Shown: positions 6,866 through 15,227 of the stretch, piece by piece
Numbering within the stretch: the first letter of the stretch is position 1
Layout: each line of letters starts with the position of its first letter
Source of the DNA: Lachnospiraceae bacterium
GTDB taxonomy: Bacteria > Bacillota > Clostridia > Lachnospirales > Lachnospiraceae
NCBI GenBank assembly: GCA_022790855.1
Contig: JAAVYA010000019.1
Span: 1 to 50,146 of the forward strand
DNA: 50,146 nt
Reading direction: 5' to 3'
Made by a program: the position numbers and the translations under genes
The notes under the pieces: model-generated
What the model was told of the DNA's origin: nothing
The model's input: only the letters and a program-made list of their open reading frames with translations
The model's database searches: none

Positions 6866-8893
6866 ATGATGTCTGAAACTAACAAATATTTTCCACACTT
6901 GTTCAGTCCAATCCAGGTAGGGACAAAGACCATTAAGAACAGGATTGAGGCGGCTCCGGCTTTGTTTGCCTTTGAGCATTACATCGAAGCAGACGCATTC
7001 GGGTATTATCCGCCTATGCCTGAGAGAGCTTTCCGTATGCTGGAGGCGAAAGCGGCAGGGGGCGCCGGAAGCGTTGTGCTGGGAGAATTGAGCCCAAACC
7101 ATACCTATTGCAAACGGTTTCCTTTTGAACCGGATATCGACTTTTCCTCCAGGGAGGATGAGATTTTCCAGATCACCAAAAAGACGGCGGATATGATCAA
7201 AAGCTACGGTGCGCTTCCCATCGGCGAACTGCTTTCCACCGGAGAAATTAAAACTTACATAGGGGATGGCATCAATCCCAAGGGGCCTTCTGAGAAGGAT
7301 TTGGAGGATGGCGTTACCCATGTGGATGCATTTACAAAGGAAGAAATAAAGGAACATATCAAGGAGCATATAGAAGCTTGTAAGTGGTTTCGGGACGCCG
7401 GCTGGGAAGGCATTATGATTCATTGCGGCCATGGATGGCTTCCGGCTCAGTTTTTATCTCCCATGTACAATAAACGGGAGGATGAATACGGCGGCTCCTT
7501 TGAAAACAGGGCGAGATTTACCATTGAATTGTTAGCAGCGATCCGGGAGGCTATGGGGCCGGATTTTATGATCGAGATACGTGTCAGCGGCTCTGAGCAT
7601 TTGAACGGCGGACTGGAGCTTGAGGACGCCATTCGATATTGTAAAATGTGCGAGCCTTACATCGATTTGATTCACGTATCCTGCGGCCATTATCTCAGTT
7701 CTTCCAGAAGCTGGGAGTTTACCACGGCATATGCTCCCCATGGTGCGAATATTGAAAATGCCGCTAAAATCAAACAGAATGTGTCCGTTCCCGTAGCCGT
7801 GATCGGCGGCCTGAATTCCCCGGAGCAGGCAGAAGAGGCCATTGCATCCGGCAAGGTGGATATGGTTTCTTTCGGAAGACAGTTTTTTGCAGATCCTGCA
7901 TTTCCCAATAAGGCTGCGGAAGGGAGAGCCGACGAGATCCGCCGCTGCTTAAGATGCGGCAGATGTTATCCAGGCCCGTCTGGAGAGCATGAGACGGAAA
8001 AATGGACCGTGAAGTTCCCGCCTTTGGATTCCTGCACCATTAACCCGTATTCGGTTTGGCCAGCTTCCCATCATAAAGTATTGCCGGAATTGATGCCAGA
8101 GCCAAAGGCAAGCCGTAAGGTATTGGTGATCGGAGGCGGCTGCGGCGGTATGCAGGCGGCTATTACGGCATCGGACAGAGGCCATAAGGTGATCCTTTGT
8201 GAAAAAGCAAGGGTTCTGGGAGGACTTATTAATTTTACGGATCATACGGACCATAAAGTGGATATTCGCAATTTCAAAGATCTGTTGATTCGGGAGGTGG
8301 AAAAACGTCCGGTGGAAATTCGCCTAAACTGTGAGGTGACGTCGGAAATAATCGCTGAGATCGACCCGGAAGCAGTGATTCTGGCCGTTGGATCGGAGGA
8401 TTTGATCCTTCCCATTGAAGGCATAGAACATGCTGTTACCGCAATGGAGGTTTATTATCATGATTTCCAGGGACTTGGGAAGAACGCCATCGTCCTGGGC
8501 GGCGGCCTGGTAGGGTGTGAAGCGGCGGCCGATTATATCGATCATGGAGTTGCGGTCACCATTGTGGAAATGCAGGAATGCTTAATGCCGGAAGTAACCG
8601 GGTTATACAGAACTGCAGTCCATGACTTTATTGACCAGAAGGGCGGCAAATACGAGGTAGGAGCCAAGGTCATTCAGGTGGGCAAAGATTTCGTCGTTGC
8701 CCAGCAAAACGGCCAGGAAATTATGATAAAAGCAGATTCTGTTGTGAACGCAATGGGACGCCGGGCGCATAAGGCGGATGAGCTGAAAGCAGCCATTCAT
8801 GTTCCATTATGGGAAATCGGGGATTGTGTGAAAGCAAGACAGATCGGGGATGCGGTACGGGAGGCCTGGACTGCGGCTATGGAGATTGTATAA
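6866..8893 (+). CDS. Old Yellow Enzyme family FMN/FAD/4Fe-4S oxidoreductase (2,4-dienoyl-CoA reductase-like)
   Basis: A 675 aa NAD(P)H-dependent flavoenzyme of the FadH/BaiCD/enoate-reductase architecture. Residues about 1-345 form the FMN TIM barrel (LFSPIQVGTKTIKNRI, then QFLSPMYNKREDEYGGSFEN). An Fe-S segment follows, and after about residue 405 come two Rossmann dinucleotide folds (VLVIGGGCGGMQAA; AIVLGGGLVGCEAA). Two details differ from the FadH pattern. The cluster cysteines are C361-X2-C364-X2-C367-X22-C390 rather than C-X2-C-X3-C-X11-C, and the barrel motif is HCGHGWL where FadH has a catalytic Tyr in HGYL. It probably reduces an enoate-like or xenobiotic double bond; the substrate is unknown. 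ATG 6866 (AAAGGGG 6 bases upstream) is chosen over TTG 6863 and ATG 6869. Confidence 0.88.
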   Translation: MMSETNKYFPHLFSPIQVGTKTIKNRIEAAPALFAFEHYIEADAFGYYPPMPERAFRMLEAKAAGGAGSVVLGELSPNHTYCKRFPFEPDIDFSSREDEIFQITKKTADMIKSYGALPIGELLSTGEIKTYIGDGINPKGPSEKDLEDGVTHVDAFTKEEIKEHIKEHIEACKWFRDAGWEGIMIHCGHGWLPAQFLSPMYNKREDEYGGSFENRARFTIELLAAIREAMGPDFMIEIRVSGSEHLNGGLELEDAIRYCKMCEPYIDLIHVSCGHYLSSSRSWEFTTAYAPHGANIENAAKIKQNVSVPVAVIGGLNSPEQAEEAIASGKVDMVSFGRQFFADPAFPNKAAEGRADEIRRCLRCGRCYPGPSGEHETEKWTVKFPPLDSCTINPYSVWPASHHKVLPELMPEPKASRKVLVIGGGCGGMQAAITASDRGHKVILCEKARVLGGLINFTDHTDHKVDIRNFKDLLIREVEKRPVEIRLNCEVTSEIIAEIDPEAVILAVGSEDLILPIEGIEHAVTAMEVYYHDFQGLGKNAIVLGGGLVGCEAAADYIDHGVAVTIVEMQECLMPEVTGLYRTAVHDFIDQKGGKYEVGAKVIQVGKDFVVAQQNGQEIMIKADSVVNAMGRRAHKADELKAAIHVPLWEIGDCVKARQIGDAVREAWTAAMEIV

Positions 8894-8952
8894 TATTTTT
8901 CATGTTAAAAAAATATCAATTACTCTGTTTGCCATTTTATACAAAAAATTAG

Positions 8953-8980
8953 TTGAAATATTTGAAAAAAACGTTAAAAT
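8953..8980 (+). promoter_or_regulatory. Probable promoter for pta
   Basis: TTGAAA (8953-8958) and TAAAAT (8975-8980) with a 16 bp spacer in an AT-rich stretch, 84 bp before the pta start. Confidence 0.5.
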
Positions 8981-9063
8981 AGAAGATAGCGAAGTAAATT
9001 TTCAGCAACAGTCCGGATGCGCGGAAACTGTTACAATATTTAATTAATAAGGAGTGAAAGAAT

Positions 9064-10062
9064 ATGGCAAACATGCAAGGCTTTGGTATGATGATTGATA
9101 AGCTGAAGAAGAATCCCAAGACCATCGTATTTACGGAAGGGACAGACCCCCGTATTCAGGAGGCGGCTTCCCGTCTTCTGGCCTCTTATTTCCTGACCCC
9201 GATTCTGGTGGGGAAAGAAAGTGAGATTTTCGATGCGGCGGAGGAGAACGGCTATAATATCCGGGGAGCAAAGATTCTGGATCCGGAGAAATATGACAAG
9301 ATGGACGAGATGGTTGAGAAGCTCTGCGAGCTGCGCAAGAACAAGAATATGCAGCCGGAAGAAGCCCGGAAGCTGCTTTTGCAGGGGAACTATTTCGGAA
9401 CAATGCTGGTAAAGATGGGAGTTGCGGACGCTTTGCTGGGAGGAGCTACTTATTCTACGGCAGATACGGTGCGTCCGGCTCTTCAGATTATCAAGACGAA
9501 GCCGGGACACAGCGTGGTAAGCTCTTGCTTTATCATGGTTCGTCCTTCTGCAACCGGTGAGAATGAAGTGCTGGCCATGGGTGACTGCGCCATTAATATC
9601 CATCCCAACGAGGATGAACTGGCAGAGATCGCTATTTGTTCCGCAGACTGCGGCAAGATTTTCGGTATTGACCCCAAAGTAGCATTTTTGAGCTATTCCA
9701 CATTTGGATCCGGCGCTGGAGATGATGTGGAGAAAATGCGCAATGCGGCTGCAAAAGCCAAAGCTATGCGTCCGGATCTGGCCATTGAGGGCGAGATGCA
9801 GTTTGATGCGGCAGTATCTCCCCGGGTAGCCAGGACCAAATGCCCGGACAGCGAAGTAGCGGGCCATGCCAATACCTTTGTATTCCCGGATATCAATGCC
9901 GGAAATATCGGATACAAGATCGCCCAGCGTCTGGGAAATTTTGACGCTTACGGCCCCATTCTTTTGGGCATGAATGCTCCGATCAATGATTTGTCCCGTG
10001 GATGTAATGCGGAAGAAGTATACTCCATGGCAATTATTACGGCAGCGTTGGTGGATGAATAA
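9064..10062 (+). CDS. pta: Phosphate acetyltransferase (phosphotransacetylase)
   Basis: Converts acetyl-CoA and phosphate to acetyl phosphate, the first step of acetate and ATP formation. The 332 aa protein is full length for the short bacterial Pta, without the N-terminal regulatory extension of enterobacterial Pta. Seen in order: IVFTEGTDPRIQEAA, the LGGATYSTADTVRPALQIIK segment, the SSCFIMV strand, SYSTFGSGAG, and the C-terminal NAGNIGYKIAQRL and GPILLGMNAPINDLSRG motifs of the phosphate acetyl/butyryl transferase family. Pta rather than Ptb is favoured by the last motif. AAGGAGTG precedes the ATG. The usual partner ackA is not next to it: a terminator follows, then an unrelated small gene. 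Confidence 0.95.
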   Translation: MANMQGFGMMIDKLKKNPKTIVFTEGTDPRIQEAASRLLASYFLTPILVGKESEIFDAAEENGYNIRGAKILDPEKYDKMDEMVEKLCELRKNKNMQPEEARKLLLQGNYFGTMLVKMGVADALLGGATYSTADTVRPALQIIKTKPGHSVVSSCFIMVRPSATGENEVLAMGDCAINIHPNEDELAEIAICSADCGKIFGIDPKVAFLSYSTFGSGAGDDVEKMRNAAAKAKAMRPDLAIEGEMQFDAAVSPRVARTKCPDSEVAGHANTFVFPDINAGNIGYKIAQRLGNFDAYGPILLGMNAPINDLSRGCNAEEVYSMAIITAALVDE

Positions 10063-10095
10063 GTTTGGATAGGAAATGACAGGAAGTTGGAAGGA

Positions 10096-10127
10096 GGGAG
10101 CTTGCAGGGTGGCAGGCTTCCTTTTTT
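10096..10127 (+). terminator. Rho-independent terminator after pta
   Basis: A 10 bp stem, GGGAGCTTGC (10096-10105) with GCAGGCTTCC (10112-10121), loop of six bases, then TTTTTT. Confidence 0.85.
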
Positions 10128-10193
10128 CCATATGAAAAAGAAAACGACGGCAGGAATTATGCGTTGCCTGAAAAAAGGAAGGTGTAACGATCC

Positions 10194-10442
10194 ATGGGAG
10201 AACTGAAAATGTCCGTATCATCTATTGTGGGAAAAGACGGTAAAAAATATATTTATGTCTTGTTCAGTGATGAAAAACGGAGCGCGGAATTGCGGCTGCC
10301 GGAGGGGAAGATGATTTCCAATCGGGGATTTACCTCCGATGAGGTGCAAAAACTGGAAGATTATCTGGCGAAAGAGAAGAATACAATTGTGGCGATGGCG
10401 AAAAACGTGAATGCCATGGACGCTTTTATGGGCAAAAAGTAA
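10194..10442 (+). CDS. Small conserved-looking protein of unknown function
   Basis: An 82 aa soluble protein (SVSSIVGKDGKKYIYVLFSD, then SAELRLPEGKMISNRGFT) with no signal peptide or membrane segment. The N-terminal half is beta-rich and the C-terminal half helical. AAGGAAGGTG lies about 10 bases before ATG 10194; ATG 10209 is a possible alternative start. Its stop is 12 bases before the LytTR regulator, so the two are probably cotranscribed. I do not recognise the family. The reading frame is supported by codon use like its neighbours and good ribosome binding sites on both genes. Confidence 0.7.
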   Translation: MGELKMSVSSIVGKDGKKYIYVLFSDEKRSAELRLPEGKMISNRGFTSDEVQKLEDYLAKEKNTIVAMAKNVNAMDAFMGKK

Positions 10443-10454
10443 AAGGAGGACATC

Positions 10455-11192
10455 ATGCCAAGCATCGGGATTTGTGACGATGAAAGGGAAGCTCTTTGGG
10501 ATATCGCCGGGAAGATACAAAAGACAATTCCAGAAGCGGGGCTGAAACTGTACCATTCCGGGGAAGAGGTACTGGCAGACGAGACAGGGACCGATATTTT
10601 ATTTTTAGATATTCAGATGCCGGGAACAGACGGGATGGAAGTGGCCAGAAGGCTGCGGGAGAAAAAGAAACGTCAGATCCTTGTCTTTATCACGGCGTTG
10701 GATGAATATGTGTTTCAGGCTTTTGACGTAAGGGCTTTCCACTATCTGGTAAAGCCGTTTCCGGAAGAAAAACTCAAGGAGGTGCTTTTGGCGGCGGTAA
10801 AGCAGTGGGAAGAGGAATTTTCCAAGGAGACGGCAAAAGAGGTTTCTTCGGACCGAAAGCAACTGCTGGTCAAGACCAGGGGTACTTGTATCCGGGTTTT
10901 TCCGGAGGAGATCCTGTATGCGGAGGTCTATAACCGGAAAGTAATTCTTCATATGCGTGACGGAAATCTGGAGTATTATAAACGTCTGTCAGAGCTGGAG
11001 GAGGAATTGGGAGAAGACTTTGCGCGAGTTCACCGTTCTTACCTGGTGCGTTTGGAATGTGTGGAAAAATATAATGCCAGTACCGTTACACTGGAGGACA
11101 AGAGCCAAATTCCCATGGCGAAGCAGAAATACGCCGGATTTGTAAAACAGTATCTGGACTACATGAACCGTATACAATGGAAAGGACATTGA
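10455..11192 (+). CDS. LytTR-family response regulator (AgrA/VirR-like)
   Basis: A 245 aa transcription regulator. Residues 1-115 form a receiver with the acidic pair in ICDDE, the phospho-acceptor Asp in LFLDIQMPG (about residue 54), the Thr of VFITA and the Lys of LVKPF. Residues about 135-240 form a LytTR DNA-binding domain (ILYAEVYNRKVILHM, then ARVHRSYLVRL). Such proteins pair with GHKL-type kinases in peptide quorum sensing or surface stress control. No kinase is adjacent; the closest GHKL kinase in the window is at 20819. It lies directly upstream of the lipoprotein/MBOAT/DHHW genes and may control them. AAAGGAGG precedes the ATG. Confidence 0.9.
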   Translation: MPSIGICDDEREALWDIAGKIQKTIPEAGLKLYHSGEEVLADETGTDILFLDIQMPGTDGMEVARRLREKKKRQILVFITALDEYVFQAFDVRAFHYLVKPFPEEKLKEVLLAAVKQWEEEFSKETAKEVSSDRKQLLVKTRGTCIRVFPEEILYAEVYNRKVILHMRDGNLEYYKRLSELEEELGEDFARVHRSYLVRLECVEKYNASTVTLEDKSQIPMAKQKYAGFVKQYLDYMNRIQWKGH

Positions 11193-11304
11193 TGTGTGGA
11201 ACTGCTATTATGACAGACGGAGCCAAAGAATACGTTCTCTTTGATAAACCGGAGTATTTTGTATATACTAAATGATAGATTACTTGGAAAGGAATAAAAA
11301 AGCC

Positions 11305-11877
11305 ATGAAAAAAACAGTATTGCTATGTGCCGCATTTATTTTGCTATGTGGACTTTTGGGCTGCGGAGGCAAAAAAGGAGCCGAAGGCGGCCAGGAAGCA
11401 TCCGCCTATGGGGATCCTTTGGAGGTATTGAATGCGGTGGTTGCCTCCTATGAAGCAGACGATCTGTTTGCCATGTATGGGGGAAACCAAAAGCAGGCGG
11501 TGATGGATGCACCGGGGAAATTTGATATTGCCGAGACAGAGGAATTGGAGCTGAATCTGGGAATGCCAAAGGAGCAGCTTTCTGATATAGAAGATGCAGC
11601 ATCCATGGTGCATATGATGAATGCCAATACTTTTACGGGAGCATGTTACCAATTAAAGGAAGGCGCGGATATCGACGGTTTGGCGAAGGCGGCGGTCTCT
11701 CAGATCAAAGAGACGCAATGGATATGCGGCCAGCCGGATACGGTGGTTACGATCCAGGTGGGCGGTTCCTATTTGATTACTGCTTTTGGAAACGCAGAAT
11801 TGATAGAGCAGTTTAAAAACAATGCCGTATCCGCCTTGGAAGGGGCCAAAGTAATTCAGGAAGAGTCTATTGCATAA
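11305..11877 (+). CDS. Lipoprotein, DUF4358-like
   Basis: A 190 aa secreted lipoprotein. It has a Lys-start signal peptide (MKKTVLLCAAFILLCGLLGC) whose final Cys is the lipidation site, a Gly/Lys linker, then a globular alpha/beta domain. ATG 11305 is chosen because it begins the signal peptide and has AAAGGAA upstream; an in-frame ATG at 11272 would add 11 charged residues. The stop codon overlaps the MBOAT start by one base, so the genes are translationally coupled. Small lipoproteins of the DUF4358 type occur beside MBOAT/DHHW pairs in Lachnospiraceae; the family assignment is from memory of that context and is moderate. It is probably an accessory of cell-surface polymer acylation. Confidence 0.7.
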   Translation: MKKTVLLCAAFILLCGLLGCGGKKGAEGGQEASAYGDPLEVLNAVVASYEADDLFAMYGGNQKQAVMDAPGKFDIAETEELELNLGMPKEQLSDIEDAASMVHMMNANTFTGACYQLKEGADIDGLAKAAVSQIKETQWICGQPDTVVTIQVGGSYLITAFGNAELIEQFKNNAVSALEGAKVIQEESIA

Positions 11878-13274
11878 TGTTGTTTTCCAGTATTTCGTTT
11901 TTATATTATTTTCTGCCATGTATGTTGGCCGTTTATTTTGCGGCTCCCCAACGGTTAAAAAATGCTGCCCTTCTTTTGGGAAGCATAGTTTTTTATGCCT
12001 GGGGAGAGCCGAAGTATGTGCTGTTGATGGGGGCTTGCGTACTGCTGGGATATGGATTCGGGCTGTTGATAGAAAGATATCGGGACAAGGCCCTTGGGAA
12101 CATATGCCTGGCAGCGTCCGTTACGGTGAGCCTCTCTTTTTTATTGTATTTTAAATACTGGGGATTTTTCCTGGAAAATTTCAGTGCTGCTACCGGAATT
12201 GCAGTACCTGCGTTACAGATCGCTTTGCCCATCGGCATCAGTTTTTATACCTTTCAGTTGATCAGTTATGCTGCAGACGTCTATCGTGGGGAGCGGGCGC
12301 AGAAACATTTGATCAGCTTTGGCGTGTATATCGTGATGTTCCCGCAGTTGATCGCAGGGCCCATTGTGCGGTATTCTCCTATTGCGAAGCAGCTAAACGT
12401 CCGAAACCATTCCTTGGATCAGACGGCGGAGGGGATTCGCCGTTTTGTGATAGGGCTGGCAAAAAAAGTCCTTCTTTCCAACCAGTTGGCAGAGCTTTGC
12501 AGCACATTTCAGAATTCCAAAGAAACGTCCGTATTGTTCTGCTGGCTGTATGGGGTTGCCTTTGCCCAGCATATCTATTTTGATTTTTCCGGGTACAGCG
12601 ATATGGCCATCGGCCTGGGGAAAATCTTCGGGTTTCAATTTCCGGAGAATTTCGATTATCCCTATGCATCTTCCAGTATTACAGAATTTTGGAGACGTTG
12701 GCATATATCCCTGGGCTCGTGGTTTCGGGATTACGTCTACATTCCTTTGGGGGGAAATAGGAAGGGACGTTTGCGGCAATTGATTCATATTTTCATTGTA
12801 TGGGGACTGACAGGCTTTTGGCATGGGGCATCCTGGAATTTTATCTTTTGGGGGCTGTATTTTGCCCTGCTCCTTACCATAGAAAAATTATGGCTGTTGA
12901 AGAGACTGGACAAAAGCCGTCTATTGTCCCACGTCTATACCTTGCTTTTGGTGATGATCAGCTTTATCATTTTTAATGAGACGGATATGAGACGGGCGTT
13001 TTCGGTGATCGGAGGATTATTTGGAGCAGGGGGGATTCCCCTTGTATCCCAGGAAGCGCTGTATTGTCTCAAAAGCTTTGGCACGGTGCTGCTGGCAGGA
13101 GGAATTGGGGCCGTTCCTGGGGTGAAATGCTTTGCGGGATGGCTGCGGCATAAGCCAGTGGGAAGGAAGCTTTTGGCGGCAGGGGAACCGGCGCTGCTTT
13201 TGGCGCTGCTTCTGGCTGTCACCGCTTATCTTGTGGATGGATCCTTCAACCCATTCTTATATTTTCGATTTTAG
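11877..13274 (+). CDS. MBOAT-family O-acyltransferase (AlgI/DltB-like)
   Basis: A 465 aa polytopic membrane protein with about ten hydrophobic segments. Family hallmarks are visible: ALPIGISFYTFQLISYAADV, the YFDFSGYSDMAIGLG segment, the cytoplasmic-side WHISLGSWFRDYVYIPLGGN, and WGLTGFWHGASWNFIFWG, which contains the catalytic His of MBOAT enzymes. These proteins move acyl (often acetyl) groups across the membrane for O-acylation of extracellular polysaccharide or teichoic acid. Its start overlaps the lipoprotein stop, and the DHHW protein follows 9 bases later. The dlt genes needed for D-alanylation are absent, so an AlgI-type role with the DHHW partner is more likely. Confidence 0.93.
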   Translation: MLFSSISFLYYFLPCMLAVYFAAPQRLKNAALLLGSIVFYAWGEPKYVLLMGACVLLGYGFGLLIERYRDKALGNICLAASVTVSLSFLLYFKYWGFFLENFSAATGIAVPALQIALPIGISFYTFQLISYAADVYRGERAQKHLISFGVYIVMFPQLIAGPIVRYSPIAKQLNVRNHSLDQTAEGIRRFVIGLAKKVLLSNQLAELCSTFQNSKETSVLFCWLYGVAFAQHIYFDFSGYSDMAIGLGKIFGFQFPENFDYPYASSSITEFWRRWHISLGSWFRDYVYIPLGGNRKGRLRQLIHIFIVWGLTGFWHGASWNFIFWGLYFALLLTIEKLWLLKRLDKSRLLSHVYTLLLVMISFIIFNETDMRRAFSVIGGLFGAGGIPLVSQEALYCLKSFGTVLLAGGIGAVPGVKCFAGWLRHKPVGRKLLAAGEPALLLALLLAVTAYLVDGSFNPFLYFRF

Positions 13275-13283
13275 GAGGCGTCT

Positions 13284-14381
13284 ATGGATGGAAAAAAGAA
13301 TTCCCTGGCAGTATGCATGGTCTTTGCTGTGGCCCTGGCGGGGGGATTTTTGCTTTGTATGCTGCTGCCCAAGGAGGAATATTCCCTCAGTGAACGCCGC
13401 AGGCTGGCGCCTATGCCGGAATGGTCGGCAGAAGACCTGTGGAGCGGAAGGTTTATGTCCAGATTTGAGGACTATGCCGTGGATGGATTTCCCTTTCGGG
13501 AAGCCTTTCGGAGAGTAAAAGCCCTGACGGCAACCAGGGTATTTCAGCGTCAGGATAATCACGGCGTCTATGAGACAGGGGGGTATCTTGCAGCTTTTGA
13601 GTATCCGCTAAAGGAAGATTCCCTGGAGCGGGCCCTGGGGCGATTTCGGTATATTCAGGAGACCTATCTGGGGGAAGGAAATCAGGCGTTTCTTTCCGTG
13701 ATTCCGGATAAAGGGTGCTTTTTGGCTCCCCGGAGCGGGCGCCCATGTCTGGATTATGGAGAAATGGAAAAAATAGCGTCTGAAAAAGCGGATTTTGCGG
13801 AATATATCAAGATTTCGGATTTGCTGGAGGCTGAAGATTATTACAGGACGGACACTCATTGGAGGCAGGAGAAGCTCATAGACGTAGCCCGGCGTCTGGC
13901 GGAGGGTATGGGAACAAAGAGCCTTGAGGACTATACGGTGCATACCCTGGAGGAAGATTTTTACGGCGTTTATTACGGACAGGCGGCGCTGCCGGCTTCG
14001 CCAGATACGATACAATACCTTACCTGGGAGGGCATGGAAGAGTGCCAGGTGTATGATTTTCAAAATAGCAGGGAAATGTCCATGTATGATTTGGAGAAAG
14101 CCAAGGGGCGGGACCCCTATGAAATGTTTTTGTCCGGTTCCCTGTCTTTGATCATCATAGAAAATCCCGGGGCTAAGACGGGAAAAAAACTGGCGCTTTT
14201 TCGGGATTCCTTTGGCTCCAGCCTTGCGCCCCTGTTGGCTGTGGGATATGATACGATTATTTTGGCGGATATCCGGTATATTCACCCGGATCATATCAGC
14301 CGGTATGTGGATTTATCAGACTGTGACATGTTGTTTTTATATAGTACCCTGGTATTGAATCACAGCGATACCATAAAATAG
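13284..14381 (+). CDS. DHHW/AlgX-like protein of surface polymer acylation
   Basis: A 365 aa protein with one N-terminal membrane anchor (about residues 8-28, LAVCMVFAVALAGGFLLCML) and an extracellular domain. The segment YYRTDTHWRQE (about residue 192) is the DHHW/AlgX-type active-site motif, and the later LALFRDSFGSSLAPLL supplies a SGNH-like Ser. Opening residues of the domain (YSLSERRRLAPMPEWS) are typical of this group. It would take the acyl group passed by the MBOAT protein and place it on a polymer. AGGAGG precedes ATG 13284. The polymer is unknown because no glycosyltransferases lie nearby. Confidence 0.85.
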   Translation: MDGKKNSLAVCMVFAVALAGGFLLCMLLPKEEYSLSERRRLAPMPEWSAEDLWSGRFMSRFEDYAVDGFPFREAFRRVKALTATRVFQRQDNHGVYETGGYLAAFEYPLKEDSLERALGRFRYIQETYLGEGNQAFLSVIPDKGCFLAPRSGRPCLDYGEMEKIASEKADFAEYIKISDLLEAEDYYRTDTHWRQEKLIDVARRLAEGMGTKSLEDYTVHTLEEDFYGVYYGQAALPASPDTIQYLTWEGMEECQVYDFQNSREMSMYDLEKAKGRDPYEMFLSGSLSLIIIENPGAKTGKKLALFRDSFGSSLAPLLAVGYDTIILADIRYIHPDHISRYVDLSDCDMLFLYSTLVLNHSDTIK

Positions 14382-14425
14382 GCTTTCGGTCTTGTTATGA
14401 GTTGTTCAAAAAAAGGAGGCGGAGG

Positions 14426-15100
14426 ATGGAGGACAAGGAGATTTTAATCATTGAGGACGACGTCGCCATCGGGGATCTTTTGGAAAAAGTATTGAAAAAG
14501 CAAAGCTGTCGGGTGCTTCGTGCCTATTCTGGAACGGAGGCCCTTTTGGTGCTTCAGTCCAGGAGGCCGGATCTGGTGCTTTTGGATTTGATGCTTCCCG
14601 GCCTCTGTGGGGAGGAAGTTCTGCCTCAAATCGGAGAGATTCCGGTGATTGTCCTCAGCGCGAAAGCAGGAGTTGAGGATAAAGTAAAACTGCTTTTGGG
14701 CGGCGCGGCGGATTATATGACAAAGCCCTTTGAACTGCAGGAGCTGTTGGCTCGGATTACGGTGCAGCTTCGGGGAAAAGCCAGGGAAAAAGCAGCTTCC
14801 GGATTGCAGTTTCGGGATTTGTCTTTGGATACCGCAACCCATGAGGTCAAAATACAAAAAGAGACCGTGCGGCTTACCAGAACGGAATATGCCATATTAA
14901 AATGCTTGATGCAAAATCCAGCCCAGGCGATCCCAAAATCTCTTTTATTGGAACGTTTGGGGGAAGAGACACCGGACTGTACGGAAAGCTCTCTGAAGGT
15001 TCATGTGAGTAATCTGCGGCGAAAGCTTTCCGGCGCAGGAGGCGCTGACTACATCGAATCGGTGTGGGGGATTGGATTTAAAATGAAAGATACGCCGTAA
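14426..15100 (+). CDS. OmpR-family response regulator of an ABC-transporter two-component module
   Basis: A 224 aa regulator. The receiver (residues 1-115) has the acidic pair in IIEDD, the phospho-acceptor in VLLDLMLPG (about residue 51) and the Lys of MTKPF; the winged-helix domain (about 130-220) includes LTRTEYAILKCLM and the recognition-helix region SSLKVHVSNLRRKL. ATG 14426 has AAAGGAGG 6 bases upstream, so the earlier in-frame TTG at 14402 is rejected. The order regulator, ABC ATPase, permease, kinase matches modules that sense and export or resist peptide antibiotics (Bce/Nis-immunity type). The phased direct repeats after its stop are its probable binding site. Confidence 0.92.
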   Translation: MEDKEILIIEDDVAIGDLLEKVLKKQSCRVLRAYSGTEALLVLQSRRPDLVLLDLMLPGLCGEEVLPQIGEIPVIVLSAKAGVEDKVKLLLGGAADYMTKPFELQELLARITVQLRGKAREKAASGLQFRDLSLDTATHEVKIQKETVRLTRTEYAILKCLMQNPAQAIPKSLLLERLGEETPDCTESSLKVHVSNLRRKLSGAGGADYIESVWGIGFKMKDTP

Positions 15101-15104
15101 ATTT

Positions 15105-15146
15105 TCTTTACCATATCTTTACGATTTCTTTTACCGCTTTCTTAAC
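15105..15146 (+). promoter_or_regulatory. Four phased direct repeats, probable response-regulator operator
   Basis: TTTAC-like units start at 15107, 15118, 15130 and 15142 (TTTAC, TTTAC, TTTAC, TTAAC), spaced 11-12 bp, about one helical turn. They lie between the response-regulator gene and the ABC ATPase. OmpR-family dimers bind such same-face repeats, so this is the likely operator for the ABC genes. No clear -10 could be fixed downstream. Confidence 0.6.
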
Positions 15147-15227
15147 GGTTTTGTGGTAAGCTGATTCCATGTAACAGGATGGGTGTTTGAACTGTTATGA
15201 TTCCATCAAAAAAAGGAGGACTGACCA

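Noticed and set aside
9040..10221. Long minus-strand open frame (393 codons) opposite pta
   Set aside because: It is a shadow of the pta gene; composition is Cys/His/Arg-rich nonsense without domain or ribosome binding site.
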